From: a gamma proteobacterium HTCC5015
Lineage (GTDB): Bacteria; Pseudomonadota; Gammaproteobacteria; HTCC5015
NCBI GenBank assembly: GCA_000155715.1
Contig: DS990601.1
Location: forward strand, 124,001-188,000
Direction of reading: 5' to 3'
Length of the DNA: 64,000 nt
Of this stretch, positions 9,205 through 18,197 are shown in pieces (position 1 is the stretch's first letter; every line of letters starts with the position of its first letter). The translations under genes and the position numbers were made by a program. The notes under the pieces are model-generated. The model worked only from the letters and a program-made list of their open reading frames with translations. It had not been told where the DNA came from and did no database searches.

Positions 9205-12200
9205 CTAACCCACAAACACCCGCGCATTGCGGAACAGGCGTAGCCAGGGGGCATCCTCTTGCCAGTCATCGGGGGCCCAAGAGTGCTGGAGGGCGCGGAA
9301 GACGCGCTCGGGGTGCGGCATCATAATCGTGGCGCGGCCGTCCGTGCTCGTCAGCCCCGTCACGCCATCGGGTGAGCCGTTGGGATTATAGGGGTAGTGC
9401 TCGGTGGCAGCACCTTGGGGATCGACGTAGCGCATGGCCACGCTCGCCTGAGCGGCGTCGCCAGAGAACACCGCGCGACCCTCGCCGTGCGCCACGGCGA
9501 TGGGCATGCGGGAGCCCGCCATGCCTTGTAACAACACCGAGGGCGATTCCTGAACTTCGACTTGCGCCAAACGCGCTTCGAACTGCTCTGAGAGATTGCG
9601 CTTAAATTCGGGCCAGTGCTCGGCGCCGGGAATTAAATCTTTCAACTGAGACAACATCTGACAGCCGTTACAAACCCCGAGTGAGAAACTGTCGCCTCGC
9701 TCAAAAAACACTTTAAATTGTTCTCGTAACTCACTGTTAAATAAAACAGTTTTTGCCCAGCCTCCACCGGCACCGAGGACGTCACCGTAGGAGAAACCAC
9801 CGCAGGCAACCAGACCTTTAAAGTCTTGCAGCTTGTGGCGCCCCGCAATCAAATCGCTCATGTGTACATCCACGGCCTTAAAGCCGGCGCGATCGAAGGC
9901 GGCGGCCATTTCAATCTGACCGTTGACACCCTGCTCTCGCAGCACCGCCATGGCGGGACGCGCGCCTGTGTTGATCATGGGTGCGGCGATGTTGTCGTTC
10001 ACATCAAAGCTGAGGTCGGCCCTCAAGCCCGTATTGGACGAATCGGCGATAGTGGCAAATTCCTGCTCCGCACACTCGGGATTATCCCGTAACTTTTGCA
10101 TTTCAAAGCTCGTGCGCGACCACTCCTGCTGCATCGCTGTGCGCGTGTTGCTGTACGCCAGCGCCTCGCCGTGGTGAATATCGATACGCTCCGAGCTGTG
10201 CGGCTTGCCAATGGCGTGGGTGATGCTGCCGAGGCCATGCTGCTTGAGCACCGCCATGACGGCATCGCGATCTTCGCTACGAATTTGCACAACCGCCCCC
10301 AGCTCCTCGGCAAAGAGCAGCGCGTTGGGCTCGTGATCGCTCAAACCGTCGTCGAGTTGAATGTGCAAACCACAGCGGCCCGCAAAAGCCATCTCGGCCA
10401 GCGTCGCCATCAAACCACCGTCGGAGCGGTCGTGGTAGGCCAGCAGCTTGCCGTCGGCATTGAGCGATTGGATGGCCTTAAAAAATTGCGCAAATTGTTT
10501 GGGGTCGTCCAAATCGGGCGCATCGTGACCCAGCTGGTTATACACTTGCGCCAAGGCCGAACCACCCATGCGGTTTCGGCCTGCGCCGAGGTCAATCAGC
10601 AGCAGTTCGCTGTCGCCACAATCTAAACGCAATTGTGGCGTGAGTGTGCGGCGAACATCGCCGACGGGCGAAAACGCCGACACAATCAAAGACAGAGGCG
10701 CTGTCATCGTGCGGTCCTCGCCGTTTTGATTCCACACGGTTTTCATCGACAACGAATCCTTGCCCACGGGAATGCAGAGACCCAAAGCGGGACACAGCTC
10801 CTCACCGACGGCTTTTACCGTATCGTACAGTGCCGCGTCCTCACCGGGGGCGCCGCAAGCGGCCATCCAGTTGGCCGACAGCTTAATATCACTCAAATGC
10901 TCAATCGGCGCGGCGGCAATATTCGTCAGCGCTTCACCGATCGCCATGCGACCCGAGGCGGCGGGTTCGATCAAGGCCACGGGGGTGCGCTCGCCCATGC
11001 TCATCGCCTCGCCGCGATAGCCCACATAATCCGCGCAGGTCACCGCAACGTCCGCCACGGGCACTTGCCAAGGCCCCACCATCTGATCGCGCGCCACTTG
11101 TCCGGTAATCGTGCGGTCGCCAATCGTAATCAAAAAGCTCTTGTTAGCGACTGCGGGCAATCGCAATACGCGCTTAACCGCCTCTGCCGTGGGCACATCG
11201 GCCGCTTGAAACGGTGTGTAGTGGCGATGCAAATGTGTGACGGTGCGCTGCATTTTGGGCGGTTTTCCCAGCAGCACTTCCAAGGGCATGTCCACGGGGC
11301 GATTGTCGAAATGGCGATCGTGAACCGTCAAGCGGCGCTCTGCGGTAGCTTGGCCGAGCACGGCGTAAAGGCAGCGCTCGCGCTCGCAGAAAGCTTTAAA
11401 CGTTTCCAATCCCGCTTCGCTCAAGGCCAGCACATAGCGCTCTTGAGACTCGTTGCACCAGATCGCCATAGGCGACATACCGGGCTCATCGTTGGGAATT
11501 TCGCGCAGTTCAAACTGGCCACCCACGCCGCCGTCATCAATGAGCTCGGGCACGGCGTTCGATAGGCCGCCCGCCCCCACATCGTGAATCGACATGATCG
11601 GGTTTTTTTCACCCATGGCCACGCAGCGATCAATGACCTCTTGGCAGCGGCGCTCCATCTCGGGGTTTTCACGCTGTACCGAGGCAAAATCCAAATCCGC
11701 CGAACTCGAACCCGACGTCATCGACGAAGCGGCACCACCGCCTAGGCCGATCTGCATCGCGGGGCCACCCAACACCACGATGTGCGCCCCCTCACGCAAA
11801 GGCTGTTTTTCGATGAGCGGCTCGCGAATGCTGCCCATGCCGCCCGCAATCATGATGGGCTTGTGATACCCGCGCAGTTCATCGTCTACATTGGCCGATA
11901 CGCCGCTGTGGATATTCTCCTCGTAGGTGCGGAAGTAGCCGCCCAAATTGGGGCGGCCAAACTCGTTGTTAAACGCGGCGGCGCCAATGGGGCCATCGGT
12001 CATCACCTCAAGCGCCGAGGCCATGCGACTGGGCTTGCCAAAGTCCTGCTCCCAGGCCTGTTCAAAGCCGGGAATACGCAAATTAGAGACGGAAAAACCA
12101 CACAGCCCCGCCTTGGGCTTAGAGCCCCGCCCGGTGGCGCCCTCGTCGCGAATTTCGCCGCCCGAGCCCGTTGCCGCGCCCGAGTACGGCGAGATCGCCG

Positions 12201-13098
12201 TGGGGTGGTTGTGCGTTTCCACCTTCATCAAAATATGCAGCGGCTCGCCATTGGCGCTGTACTCGCCAGTTTGCGGGTCGCAGAAAAAGCGCTGAGCATC
12301 GCCGCCCTCAATCACCGAGGAATTATCGCTGTAGGCCACGCGCACACCCTCGGGGTTTTTCTCGTGGGTATTGCGAATCATTTTAAACAGCGATTTGGGC
12401 TGGCGCTGGCCGTCGATCACCCAATCCGCATTAAAAATTTTGTGGCGGCAGTGCTCGGAGTTCGCCTGCGCAAACATCATTAACTCGGCATCGCTGGGAT
12501 TGCGACCCAAGCGTTGAAAATTCTCTACCAAGTAGTCGATCTCATCCTCTGAGATGGCTAGGCCCATTTCCGTGTTGGCCGCCACCAGCGCCTCGCGCCC
12601 CTGCCCCATCACATCCACCGTCGCCACGGGCGCAGGCTCCTCACTCACAAACAGCACTTCGGCGGCGTGAAAACTGCCCATCACCACTTCGGTCATACGA
12701 TCGTGCAGCACGGCGGAAACGGCCTCACGCTCTTGGGCGTTCAGCTCGCCATCGCAGTGCAAATAAAAGGCTGTGCCGCGCTCGATGCGACGAATCGGCC
12801 CCAGCCCCGTATTGTGGGCGATATCCGTGGCTTTAGACGACCAGGGAGAAATCGTACCGGGACGCGGCGCCACCAGCAGCAACTCTCCGTCGGGCTGGCT
12901 GCTGTGAGACTGAAAACCATAATCGAGAAGCGATTCCAACTGAGTGCGCTGTTCACCACTCAGCTCGCCGTCCACGGACACAAAATGGACAAATTCCGCG
13001 TCAATTTTCTGCACCATTGGCGCCACACGGCGGACCTCCAGCAACAGTTTGCGCAAACGAAAATCGGACAGCGCCGCAGAGCCGCGAAGGTGAAGCAT
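9205..13098 (-). CDS. purL: Phosphoribosylformylglycinamidine synthase (large single-chain form)
   Basis: At 1297 residues this is the full-length single-chain enzyme of gammaproteobacteria. It makes FGAM from FGAR, ATP and glutamine in step four of purine synthesis. Visible parts are an N-terminal PurS-like domain, the two AIR-synthase-like halves ([20 protein letters not shown] near 300; [10 protein letters not shown]-type motif [13 protein letters not shown] near 780) and a C-terminal class I glutamine amidotransferase domain with the nucleophile in [12 protein letters not shown] and the partner HGEGR. It is a lone gene; REP units follow its stop codon. Confidence 0.98.
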   Translation of the reverse strand: MLHLRGSAALSDFRLRKLLLEVRRVAPMVQKIDAEFVHFVSVDGELSGEQRTQLESLLDYGFQSHSSQPDGELLLVAPRPGTISPWSSKATDIAHNTGLGPIRRIERGTAFYLHCDGELNAQEREAVSAVLHDRMTEVVMGSFHAAEVLFVSEEPAPVATVDVMGQGREALVAANTEMGLAISEDEIDYLVENFQRLGRNPSDAELMMFAQANSEHCRHKIFNADWVIDGQRQPKSLFKMIRNTHEKNPEGVRVAYSDNSSVIEGGDAQRFFCDPQTGEYSANGEPLHILMKVETHNHPTAISPYSGAATGSGGEIRDEGATGRGSKPKAGLCGFSVSNLRIPGFEQAWEQDFGKPSRMASALEVMTDGPIGAAAFNNEFGRPNLGGYFRTYEENIHSGVSANVDDELRGYHKPIMIAGGMGSIREPLIEKQPLREGAHIVVLGGPAMQIGLGGGAASSMTSGSSSADLDFASVQRENPEMERRCQEVIDRCVAMGEKNPIMSIHDVGAGGLSNAVPELIDDGGVGGQFELREIPNDEPGMSPMAIWCNESQERYVLALSEAGLETFKAFCERERCLYAVLGQATAERRLTVHDRHFDNRPVDMPLEVLLGKPPKMQRTVTHLHRHYTPFQAADVPTAEAVKRVLRLPAVANKSFLITIGDRTITGQVARDQMVGPWQVPVADVAVTCADYVGYRGEAMSMGERTPVALIEPAASGRMAIGEALTNIAAAPIEHLSDIKLSANWMAACGAPGEDAALYDTVKAVGEELCPALGLCIPVGKDSLSMKTVWNQNGEDRTMTAPLSLIVSAFSPVGDVRRTLTPQLRLDCGDSELLLIDLGAGRNRMGGSALAQVYNQLGHDAPDLDDPKQFAQFFKAIQSLNADGKLLAYHDRSDGGLMATLAEMAFAGRCGLHIQLDDGLSDHEPNALLFAEELGAVVQIRSEDRDAVMAVLKQHGLGSITHAIGKPHSSERIDIHHGEALAYSNTRTAMQQEWSRTSFEMQKLRDNPECAEQEFATIADSSNTGLRADLSFDVNDNIAAPMINTGARPAMAVLREQGVNGQIEMAAAFDRAGFKAVDVHMSDLIAGRHKLQDFKGLVACGGFSYGDVLGAGGGWAKTVLFNSELREQFKVFFERGDSFSLGVCNGCQMLSQLKDLIPGAEHWPEFKRNLSEQFEARLAQVEVQESPSVLLQGMAGSRMPIAVAHGEGRAVFSGDAAQASVAMRYVDPQGAATEHYPYNPNGSPDGVTGLTSTDGRATIMMPHPERVFRALQHSWAPDDWQEDAPWLRLFRNARVFVG

Positions 13099-13385
13099 TG
13101 CAATATCTCTTCAGTCAAAGAATTAAGCCGCGAATTTTACCAGACAAGTCACGCCTTTAGCAGAGCGAATACAACAAATACCGCGTTATTTGGTGAGGTG
13201 GGCAGATGCCAGCTTCCTAGTGCCAGCAACAAAACACCCCCTCGCAGGAACCTCTTTAAACCCAAACCACCAAGGCCTCGATGTAAACCCAACTGATTGG
13301 GCCAGGATAACCTGGTCTAAGTATTTTTTAAGAACAAAAAAGACGCCGAAGCGTCTTTTTAAAAGTGTGTTCGCTGATTGTAAGT
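13099..13385. other. Intergenic region upstream of purL
   Basis: About 290 bp with no credible gene. It must hold the purL promoter (minus strand), which I cannot place with confidence. Two small hairpins are visible: CCAGG/CCTGG at 13302-13315 followed by a T run, and the terminator at 13336-13361. The direct repeat of the ssrA-associated element begins at 13386. Confidence 0.6.
13336..13361. terminator. Bidirectional rho-independent terminator
   Basis: AGACGC and GCGTCT pair around CGAA, with a run of A before and a run of T after, so it can act on both strands. It lies just outside the left end of the ssrA-associated elements and may originally have served ssrA or an older neighbour. Confidence 0.75.
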
Positions 13386-13540
13386 TGGTGGCGGGACGGG
13401 ACGCCGGTTTGGTTCCCGCAATAGGAACTGAATTAGTCCCTCAATTGCTTTAGTAAGCCAATGCGGATCTATGCTTACGCAGGAGCTTCGGAACTCTGTT
13501 TGTCATTAGCTAGCAGGAACTTGGTTGACGATTGGCTTTG
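13386..13540. repeat. Distal end repeat, copy A (attachment-site-like)
   Basis: Starts with TGGTGG, followed by a shared GGGACGCCGGTTTGGTTCCC block and about 125 more bases, and aligns without gaps to 17061-17215 (offset 3675) at roughly 85 percent identity by eye. TGGTGG is also the mature 3' end of ssrA (complement CCACCA), so this looks like the far attachment site of the second element. Confidence 0.8.
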
Positions 13541-13670
13541 CGTTGGAGCTTCTCCATTTTGTTAACCAATCGCCTGATAGCGAAGTTTTCGCTTTATGAA
13601 TATGTGCTGCAGCATGGCGGTTTTCAGTAATTTCCTATCAAGGTATATAGAACTAATAGCTTTGCAAGCG

Positions 13671-15701
13671 CTACGGAGTCACGATATTGAAGGTGCCGGC
13701 AGGTTTATCAAACATCCCCACGAAACTCAGCACATCCAGTGAGCTACCATCGACGCTTAATTCATCACCCAAAAGTAAATCTTTGAGACTGGCCTGGCCC
13801 ACGGCGATATCCACAAATATTGTAAAAGTCAGATTCAGGGTAGCGTCAGCTGTCGCCTGAGCCGCGATCTTCTTATGATGCATAACGGAGTTCTTCACTG
13901 TGATCAAATGCTTTTCATTGACATCCGTAAAATTCAACAAAATGGAAAGTTCTTCGCCCTCTGCGTCCTCTGCATTTAAGCGCACGCTCATGCTCGCCAG
14001 AAGCTCTTCGACAGGGGTTGCCTTGAGAATTTCCTTCATTGAGACGGGTGTGATGATGCCATTGTCGGGTGAACCATGTCTCAACTCATAGGCGGCGCTT
14101 AAGTAAACATCACGCCAAGGGCCTGATTCGGCTTGATAGCCTAACTGGTCATAAACCTTGGCTAGCAGCGCTCTGGCATCGGTGTTGTCTGGTGCTGCGA
14201 ATACAGCCTGATTAAGTAGTTCTGCTAGCCAGCGGTATCGCTCTGTACCGGTTTCTGCATCGGCATTCGAGGCCTCTTCAAACTGTTTTTGTGCTTTTTC
14301 GACCACTGAGGATATACCGCCCATCATGTCCACATAGTGACTAGCAGACACCGATTCAGGCAAGGGGTGTAGTTTGGCCGGGTTGCCGGTATACCAACCT
14401 ATATAGAACTGATAAACAGCCTTTGAGTTATGTTGCACGGTGCCGTAATAACCCTGGTTGTGGAAGTCCTGATTCAGCGCTTCCGGCAGTTTTATCTGGT
14501 TGGCAATTTCATTGGGCGTATAGCCCTGGTTCATCATGCGTACGGTTTGGTCATGTATAAACTTGTATGTGTCGCGCTGAACTTCCAGAAAGTTATTAAT
14601 GTTGTCCTTACCCCATAGTGGCCAATGGTGACTTGCGAAATATACGTCTGCATCTGAAAATTTTACCCTGGCCTCTTCGATATAGGCTGTCCACAATCTC
14701 GCATCACGCACCTTGGCGCCACGAAGTGTATAGAGATTATGCATGTTTCGGCTCACTAATTCGGCGCCGCAAAATGCCTTTTGTTCTGGTAGGTAGAAAG
14801 TGAATTCGGAGGGCGCCTCAGAACCGGATACAACCTGAAACTCGAACGGCACCCCGTCAATGACAAGGTTCAGATTGTCGTGCGTGACGATCTCGGTGGG
14901 TTGCTTAAATGTAAAGCTTCCAGCCACAGGGAGCTTGCCCAGACCAGTGTCAACATGCCCACGAATGTCGTTCGCCAGGCGCTTGCCATACATAAACTCT
15001 GCGCGACGCCCCATCGCGATACCAGCGATGATATTTTCACTCGTTGCTTCCTCCACGAAGCCTTCTGGCGCGATGATTCTCAGATTGTTTTTTTCATCAT
15101 CAGTTAAATGCTCAAGGATTCCATCGACCCCGCCAAAATGATCCAGATGTGAGTGGGTAAACAAAATGGCTTTGACCGGCTTTTTACCCAAGTGTTTTTG
15201 CGCCAACTTGAAAGATGCACTTGCTGTCTCTCTGGCGGTGAGTGGATCCACTAATATCCAACCTGAGTCACCCTCAATAATACTCATGTTTGAAAGGTCG
15301 GTACCACGGATCTGATAAATCCCCTTCGAAACTTCGAAAAGGCCGTGGATGTTGTTCAGAGCAGCTTGGCGCCACAAGCTTGGGTTTACTGATGCTGGCG
15401 CATTCGACCCATCTTGGTCGACAAAGGAAAAGTCATCTGGCCTGAATAGAAGATTGCCGTTCTGGTCGCGTAATTCAAGCCCGTCTATCTTGGCAATAAA
15501 ACCTTTACGGGCATCCGTAAAGTCGCTCCTATTGGCGAATGGGCGCTCGCTCAGTATTTTTTGGTTTGCTTTCACTGTGGCTGCAGTTGGCGCTGTGTGA
15601 CCGTCTCTATTAGCCCCTTTTTCCAAAGGAACAGGCTCGGAGCATCCCGTGAATAAGCCAACTAGGCAGATCGTAATCAGTGCGGAGTTTATACTCTTCA
15701 T
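13671..15701 (-). CDS. Alkyl/aryl sulfatase, SdsA1-like (metallo-beta-lactamase fold)
   Basis: The 676-residue protein begins with a signal peptide ending FTGC at about residue 20, suggesting export and perhaps lipidation. The zinc motif LFTHSHLDHFGGVDGIL near residue 180, the later AELVSRNMHNLYTLRGA and ASHHWPLWGK, an alpha-helical dimerisation region and a C-terminal SCP2-like domain (about 550-676) follow the order of linear primary alkylsulfatases such as SdsA1 and yeast BDS1. These cleave sulfate from alkyl sulfates including SDS. It is divergent from a LysR regulator 96 bp away, which probably controls it. It sits inside the ssrA-associated element, so transfer is likely. Confidence 0.87.
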   Translation of the reverse strand: MKSINSALITICLVGLFTGCSEPVPLEKGANRDGHTAPTAATVKANQKILSERPFANRSDFTDARKGFIAKIDGLELRDQNGNLLFRPDDFSFVDQDGSNAPASVNPSLWRQAALNNIHGLFEVSKGIYQIRGTDLSNMSIIEGDSGWILVDPLTARETASASFKLAQKHLGKKPVKAILFTHSHLDHFGGVDGILEHLTDDEKNNLRIIAPEGFVEEATSENIIAGIAMGRRAEFMYGKRLANDIRGHVDTGLGKLPVAGSFTFKQPTEIVTHDNLNLVIDGVPFEFQVVSGSEAPSEFTFYLPEQKAFCGAELVSRNMHNLYTLRGAKVRDARLWTAYIEEARVKFSDADVYFASHHWPLWGKDNINNFLEVQRDTYKFIHDQTVRMMNQGYTPNEIANQIKLPEALNQDFHNQGYYGTVQHNSKAVYQFYIGWYTGNPAKLHPLPESVSASHYVDMMGGISSVVEKAQKQFEEASNADAETGTERYRWLAELLNQAVFAAPDNTDARALLAKVYDQLGYQAESGPWRDVYLSAAYELRHGSPDNGIITPVSMKEILKATPVEELLASMSVRLNAEDAEGEELSILLNFTDVNEKHLITVKNSVMHHKKIAAQATADATLNLTFTIFVDIAVGQASLKDLLLGDELSVDGSSLDVLSFVGMFDKPAGTFNIVTP

Positions 15702-15797
15702 ATTTCATTGGCCTTGATTGAGTGGACAAAGATAATGCATGAAGTCTAAAGTGCTAGGTAATATATATCTAATCAATAAATTATATATAAGATATTT
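15702..15797. promoter_or_regulatory. Divergent promoter region, sulfatase / LysR
   Basis: A 96 bp AT-rich divergent spacer. Near the LysR start, TAATATATAT and ATTATATATA face each other across about 11 bases, a plausible LysR-type operator overlapping the promoters. The assignment rests on position and symmetry only. Confidence 0.4.
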
Positions 15798-16700
15798 ATG
15801 AAGCTGAATTTAAGATCGGTTGACCTCAACCTGTTTCCAGTATTTGAAGCCATTATGGAGCAGGGTAGTTTGAATATGGCCGCGTGCCATCTTGGTATGA
15901 GTCAGCCTGCAGCAAGTGCCGCATTGAAACGACTTCGGCTGACCATAAAGGATGAGTTGTTTGTGCGTACGCGGCGGGGGCTGGAGCCGACTGCTCGTGC
16001 GCTGGAGTTGTATCCCGTCGTTCATCACTTACTTGAATCATTGCGCGGCGAAATGGAACGCGCGAATCAATTTGATCCCTTGTTTTGCGAACGTATTTTC
16101 AAAGTAGCAGGAGGCGACTATTTTGACATGGTTTTTATGGGACGACTGATGAACATGCTGAGGGAAAGCGCGCCAAAGGTGCAAGTTGAATCGGTTATAC
16201 ATGGGTTTCAGGAATCTCTTAATCTGATACAACGTGGAAAACTGGACTTATGTTTGCACTACGATAAAGAAATCGCTCACGAGTTGCCGACGCTCAAACT
16301 ATTTGAAGAAAGTATGTCTGTTCTAATGGCCGCGGATCATCCTTATGCTGATAAGCAGTTGAGTCTGTCGGACTATATCGCCTTGGAACATGTGGTGCTG
16401 CCAAAACTTTCTGGAAATGCGAATCAGCTTGATGTGATTCTCGGTGGTTTCAACGAAAACCGTTGCGTTCGTGCTCGTGTCAGTTCGGTATCTTCGATGG
16501 TAATGGCGATTAAACAGTCTTACTTGATTGGTACGATACCAACGCGTATGGCAAGTATCTTGTGTGAAGGGTATGATCTGGTGTTCAAACCTTTTCCGAA
16601 GGAAGCACCACCAATTCCAATTTACCTGTCGTGGGCGCCCTTCTCGGATAAAGACTCGGTTCACCGATGGTTTCGGAATATGATCGCGAGCTTGGAGTAG
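15798..16700 (+). CDS. LysR-family transcriptional regulator
   Basis: The 300-residue protein has the standard LysR layout: winged helix-turn-helix at residues 5-65 (VDLNLFPVFEAIMEQGSLN, then AACHLGMSQPAASAALKRL) and a C-terminal periplasmic-binding-like effector domain. The beginning DLNLFPVF and the LFVRTRRGLEPT segment resemble the NodD/LeuO-like subgroup. It is transcribed away from the alkylsulfatase, the classic arrangement of a LysR activator and its target. Inducer unknown; alkyl sulfates or alcohols are an inference from the neighbour. Base use is AT-rich like the sulfatase. Confidence 0.9.
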   Translation: MKLNLRSVDLNLFPVFEAIMEQGSLNMAACHLGMSQPAASAALKRLRLTIKDELFVRTRRGLEPTARALELYPVVHHLLESLRGEMERANQFDPLFCERIFKVAGGDYFDMVFMGRLMNMLRESAPKVQVESVIHGFQESLNLIQRGKLDLCLHYDKEIAHELPTLKLFEESMSVLMAADHPYADKQLSLSDYIALEHVVLPKLSGNANQLDVILGGFNENRCVRARVSSVSSMVMAIKQSYLIGTIPTRMASILCEGYDLVFKPFPKEAPPIPIYLSWAPFSDKDSVHRWFRNMIASLE

Positions 16701-16856
16701 TTGTAGTACGGTGTTGAGATAGTGATTCCTTAGGGCTGTTTGGTTTGAGGTTCATTTGTCGATGTCCGTTCCAAGCGGTTGATCAGGAAGGACTCGCAGC
16801 AACTCTCTAACGCAGCAGAAATATTTCAGATATATTATTGTGGGATTCTAATGACT
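16701..16856. other. Element interior, no gene seen
   Basis: About 155 bp between the LysR stop codon and the truncated HTH fragment. I see no open frame with a ribosome site and no strong hairpin. The sharp start of similarity at 16857 marks the point where the N-terminal part of the HTH gene has been lost. Confidence 0.5.
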
Positions 16857-16948
16857 TGAAACTGGACGGCCAAGTCAGCTACAGGCGAGAAGATGTGTTG
16901 GAATATGAGGCCAGTTGCTTGAGAAGGAGTGCGTTTGAAGCAGTTTGA
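16857..16948 (+). pseudogene. Truncated copy of the HTH excisionase-like gene
   Basis: The last 30 codons match the tail of the intact gene at 17997-18197 in frame (KLDGQVSYRREDVLEYEA, then the same C-terminus and TGA), but the start and the helix-turn-helix are missing and replaced by unrelated sequence. Substitutions are mostly silent or conservative, which suggests divergence of a once functional gene before or after the truncation. Confidence 0.8.
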
Positions 16949-17066
16949 TGAATAGTTAGTACGCAATTATCCGCATCAGCCCTAATTTCCTGATAGTAAA
17001 GTTGGGGGGCAATAAAAAGCCCTAATGGCTGTTGAGGGCTCATTAGGGCTATTTACAAGATGGTGG
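16857..17066. repeat. Proximal end repeat, copy 1 (HTH tail, terminator, TGGTGG)
   Basis: This 210 bp segment matches 18106-18315 at a constant offset of 1249 with no gaps and about 19 mismatches (about 91 percent). It includes the HTH gene tail, a spacer, a complete copy of the ssrA terminator hairpin (17017-17050) and the TGGTGG core at 17061-17066. Confidence 0.9.
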
Positions 17067-17215
17067 TGCCGTGGGACGCCGGTTTGGTTCCCATAATAGC
17101 AACTGAATTATACCCTCAATTACTTTAGTAAGCTAATGCGGATTTATGCTTACGCAGGAGCTTTGGAACCCTGTTTGTCAGAAGCTAGCAGAAACTCGGT
17201 TGACAATTGGCTGTG
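17061..17215. repeat. Distal end repeat, copy B (attachment-site-like)
   Basis: Partner of the repeat at 13386-13540, beginning at the same TGGTGG core and ending just before the higA stop codon. It marks the distal end of the first element and abuts the proximal end of the second. Confidence 0.8.
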
Positions 17216-17233
17216 CTTTGAAATCCATCAGCC

Positions 17234-17602
17234 TTAAGCATGCGCTTGCGGTGCTTTGATCAAGGATTCAGCAGGAATGCCTAAACCTTCATGCAGCTTC
17301 CAGATCATTTTTAGCGTGAGCGAGCGTTTATGATTGAGAATCTCATAGACCCGGTTGCTTTTACCAATCATTGGCTCGAGATCTTTCACTGTTAGACCTT
17401 TACGCTCCATCTCAAACTTGATGGCTTCAACAGGATCAGGCAGATCCATAGGGAAATGCTTTGCCTCATAAGCTTCGATAAGCGTGACCATGACATCCAG
17501 CTTTTCACCTTCGGGTGTGTCAGGGCCAGCCATCATCAGGCTTTCAATTTCTTTTAATGCCGCTCGGTAGTCGGCATCAGTTTTAATCGGTTTGATGTCC
17601 AT
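17234..17602 (-). CDS. higA: HigA-type antitoxin
   Basis: The 122-residue protein has an N-terminal helical region (DADYRAALKEIESLMMAGPDTPEGEKLDVMVTLI in two helices) and a C-terminal helix-turn-helix (VKDLEPMIGKSNRVYEILNHKRSLT), the arrangement of HigA antitoxins that neutralise HigB and repress their own operon. AGAGGAATTACA precedes the ATG. It follows higB by 32 bases on the same strand, toxin first, as in other higBA pairs. The 17 bp palindrome upstream of higB is its likely operator. Confidence 0.87.
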   Translation of the reverse strand: MDIKPIKTDADYRAALKEIESLMMAGPDTPEGEKLDVMVTLIEAYEAKHFPMDLPDPVEAIKFEMERKGLTVKDLEPMIGKSNRVYEILNHKRSLTLKMIWKLHEGLGIPAESLIKAPQAHA

Positions 17603-17634
17603 TGTAATTCCTCTCGTTTCTACCTTTGGGGCAA

Positions 17635-17937
17635 TTAAATAGTTTGTACGTCAATTCTATCGTATTGCGCATGGGTACCGATGAACCGGATATAGACCAC
17701 GCGATAGGCATAGTTGATCCACACGACCAAACGGTACTTGTTCCCCGCAATATTGAAAACCACTCGCCCATCTTTGAGGATACTGGCATTTCTGAAATCC
17801 TGCTTAACATCGGCAGGAGCGCTCCAGTCAGCCGCTAAGGCATGTCGATACCAAGCAAGCGTAGGCTCTTTTGCATCCATGTACTCTGGGTTTTCTTCCC
17901 AGAAAGTTTTCAGTGTCGATAGGGCAATGATTCTCAT
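17635..17937 (-). CDS. higB: HigB-type toxin (mRNA interferase)
   Basis: The 100-residue protein starts MRIIALSTLKTFWEENP and continues with ADVKQDFRNASILKDGRVVFNIAGNKYRL and IRFIGTHAQYDRIDV in separated strands, the RelE/HigB fold; HigB toxins cleave mRNA on the ribosome. The ATG at 17937 is preferred over an in-frame start 36 bases upstream because the palindromic operator lies between them and family members begin MRI. It precedes higA in a two-gene operon. Confidence 0.87.
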   Translation of the reverse strand: MRIIALSTLKTFWEENPEYMDAKEPTLAWYRHALAADWSAPADVKQDFRNASILKDGRVVFNIAGNKYRLVVWINYAYRVVYIRFIGTHAQYDRIDVQTI

Positions 17938-17949
17938 AGAGTTAATAAT

Positions 17950-17966
17950 AGTCCCAAAATGGGACT
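17950..17966. promoter_or_regulatory. Perfect 17 bp palindromic operator (HigA candidate)
   Basis: AGTCCCAAAATGGGACT: seven-base arms around AAA. It lies 13 bases upstream of the higB ATG and 31 bases upstream of the divergent HTH gene, so one repressor could control both transcripts. Confidence 0.65.
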
Positions 17967-17996
17967 TGTTCAACTAAAATATACAGGAGAATCAAT

Positions 17997-18197
17997 ATGA
18001 ATGAATATCAAGCACTTATGACGCAAAGAGAGCTATGTAATCGTTGGCAGGTAAGCGAGGCGACACTGGAGCGATGGCGATCTGAGGGTATTGGTCCAAT
18101 TTACGTGAAACTGGGCGGCCAAGTCAGGTACAGGCGAGAAGATGTGCTGGAGTATGAGGCCAGTTGCTTGAGAAGGAGTACTTTTGAAGCCGTTTGA
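17997..18197 (+). CDS. Small HTH protein, excisionase/AlpA-like
   Basis: This 66-residue protein is a single winged-helix-like HTH domain: MTQRELCNRWQVSEATLERW, then GPIYVKLGGQVRYRREDVLEYEA. That pattern is typical of MerR-like HTH_17 proteins that act as recombination directionality factors or phage/island regulators. AGGAGAATCAAT precedes the ATG. It is the gene nearest the ssrA junction, where excisionases often sit, and a truncated copy occurs at the same relative place in element 2. No integrase accompanies it in the window. Confidence 0.82.
   Translation: MNEYQALMTQRELCNRWQVSEATLERWRSEGIGPIYVKLGGQVRYRREDVLEYEASCLRRSTFEAV

Larger units (their letters stand above)
13386..17060. mobile_element. 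ssrA-associated integrase-less element 2 (sulfatase/LysR cargo)
   Basis: This 3675 bp segment runs from one TGGTGG core (13386) to the next (17061). Its ssrA-proximal end is a 204 bp copy of the HTH gene tail and terminator; its distal end is repeat A. The cargo is the alkylsulfatase and a divergent LysR regulator, both more AT-rich than the flanking chromosome. No integrase is present, so movement would need one supplied in trans or lost. The boundaries are directly visible; the interpretation as a transferred element is inference. Confidence 0.65.

Noticed and set aside
10633-11565. 310-codon open frame opposite purL
   Set aside because: Antisense shadow of a GC-rich gene; purL is certain on the other strand.
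13393-13412. tRNA-like remnant around GGGACGCCGGTTTGGTTCCC
   Set aside because: It recalls a T arm next to a CCACCA end on the minus strand, but no anticodon or D arm can be built; better explained as the distal repeat of the ssrA-associated elements.
17938-17973. Twelve-codon longer start for higB
   Set aside because: It would put the coding start across the palindromic operator, and HigB proteins usually begin MRI or similar.
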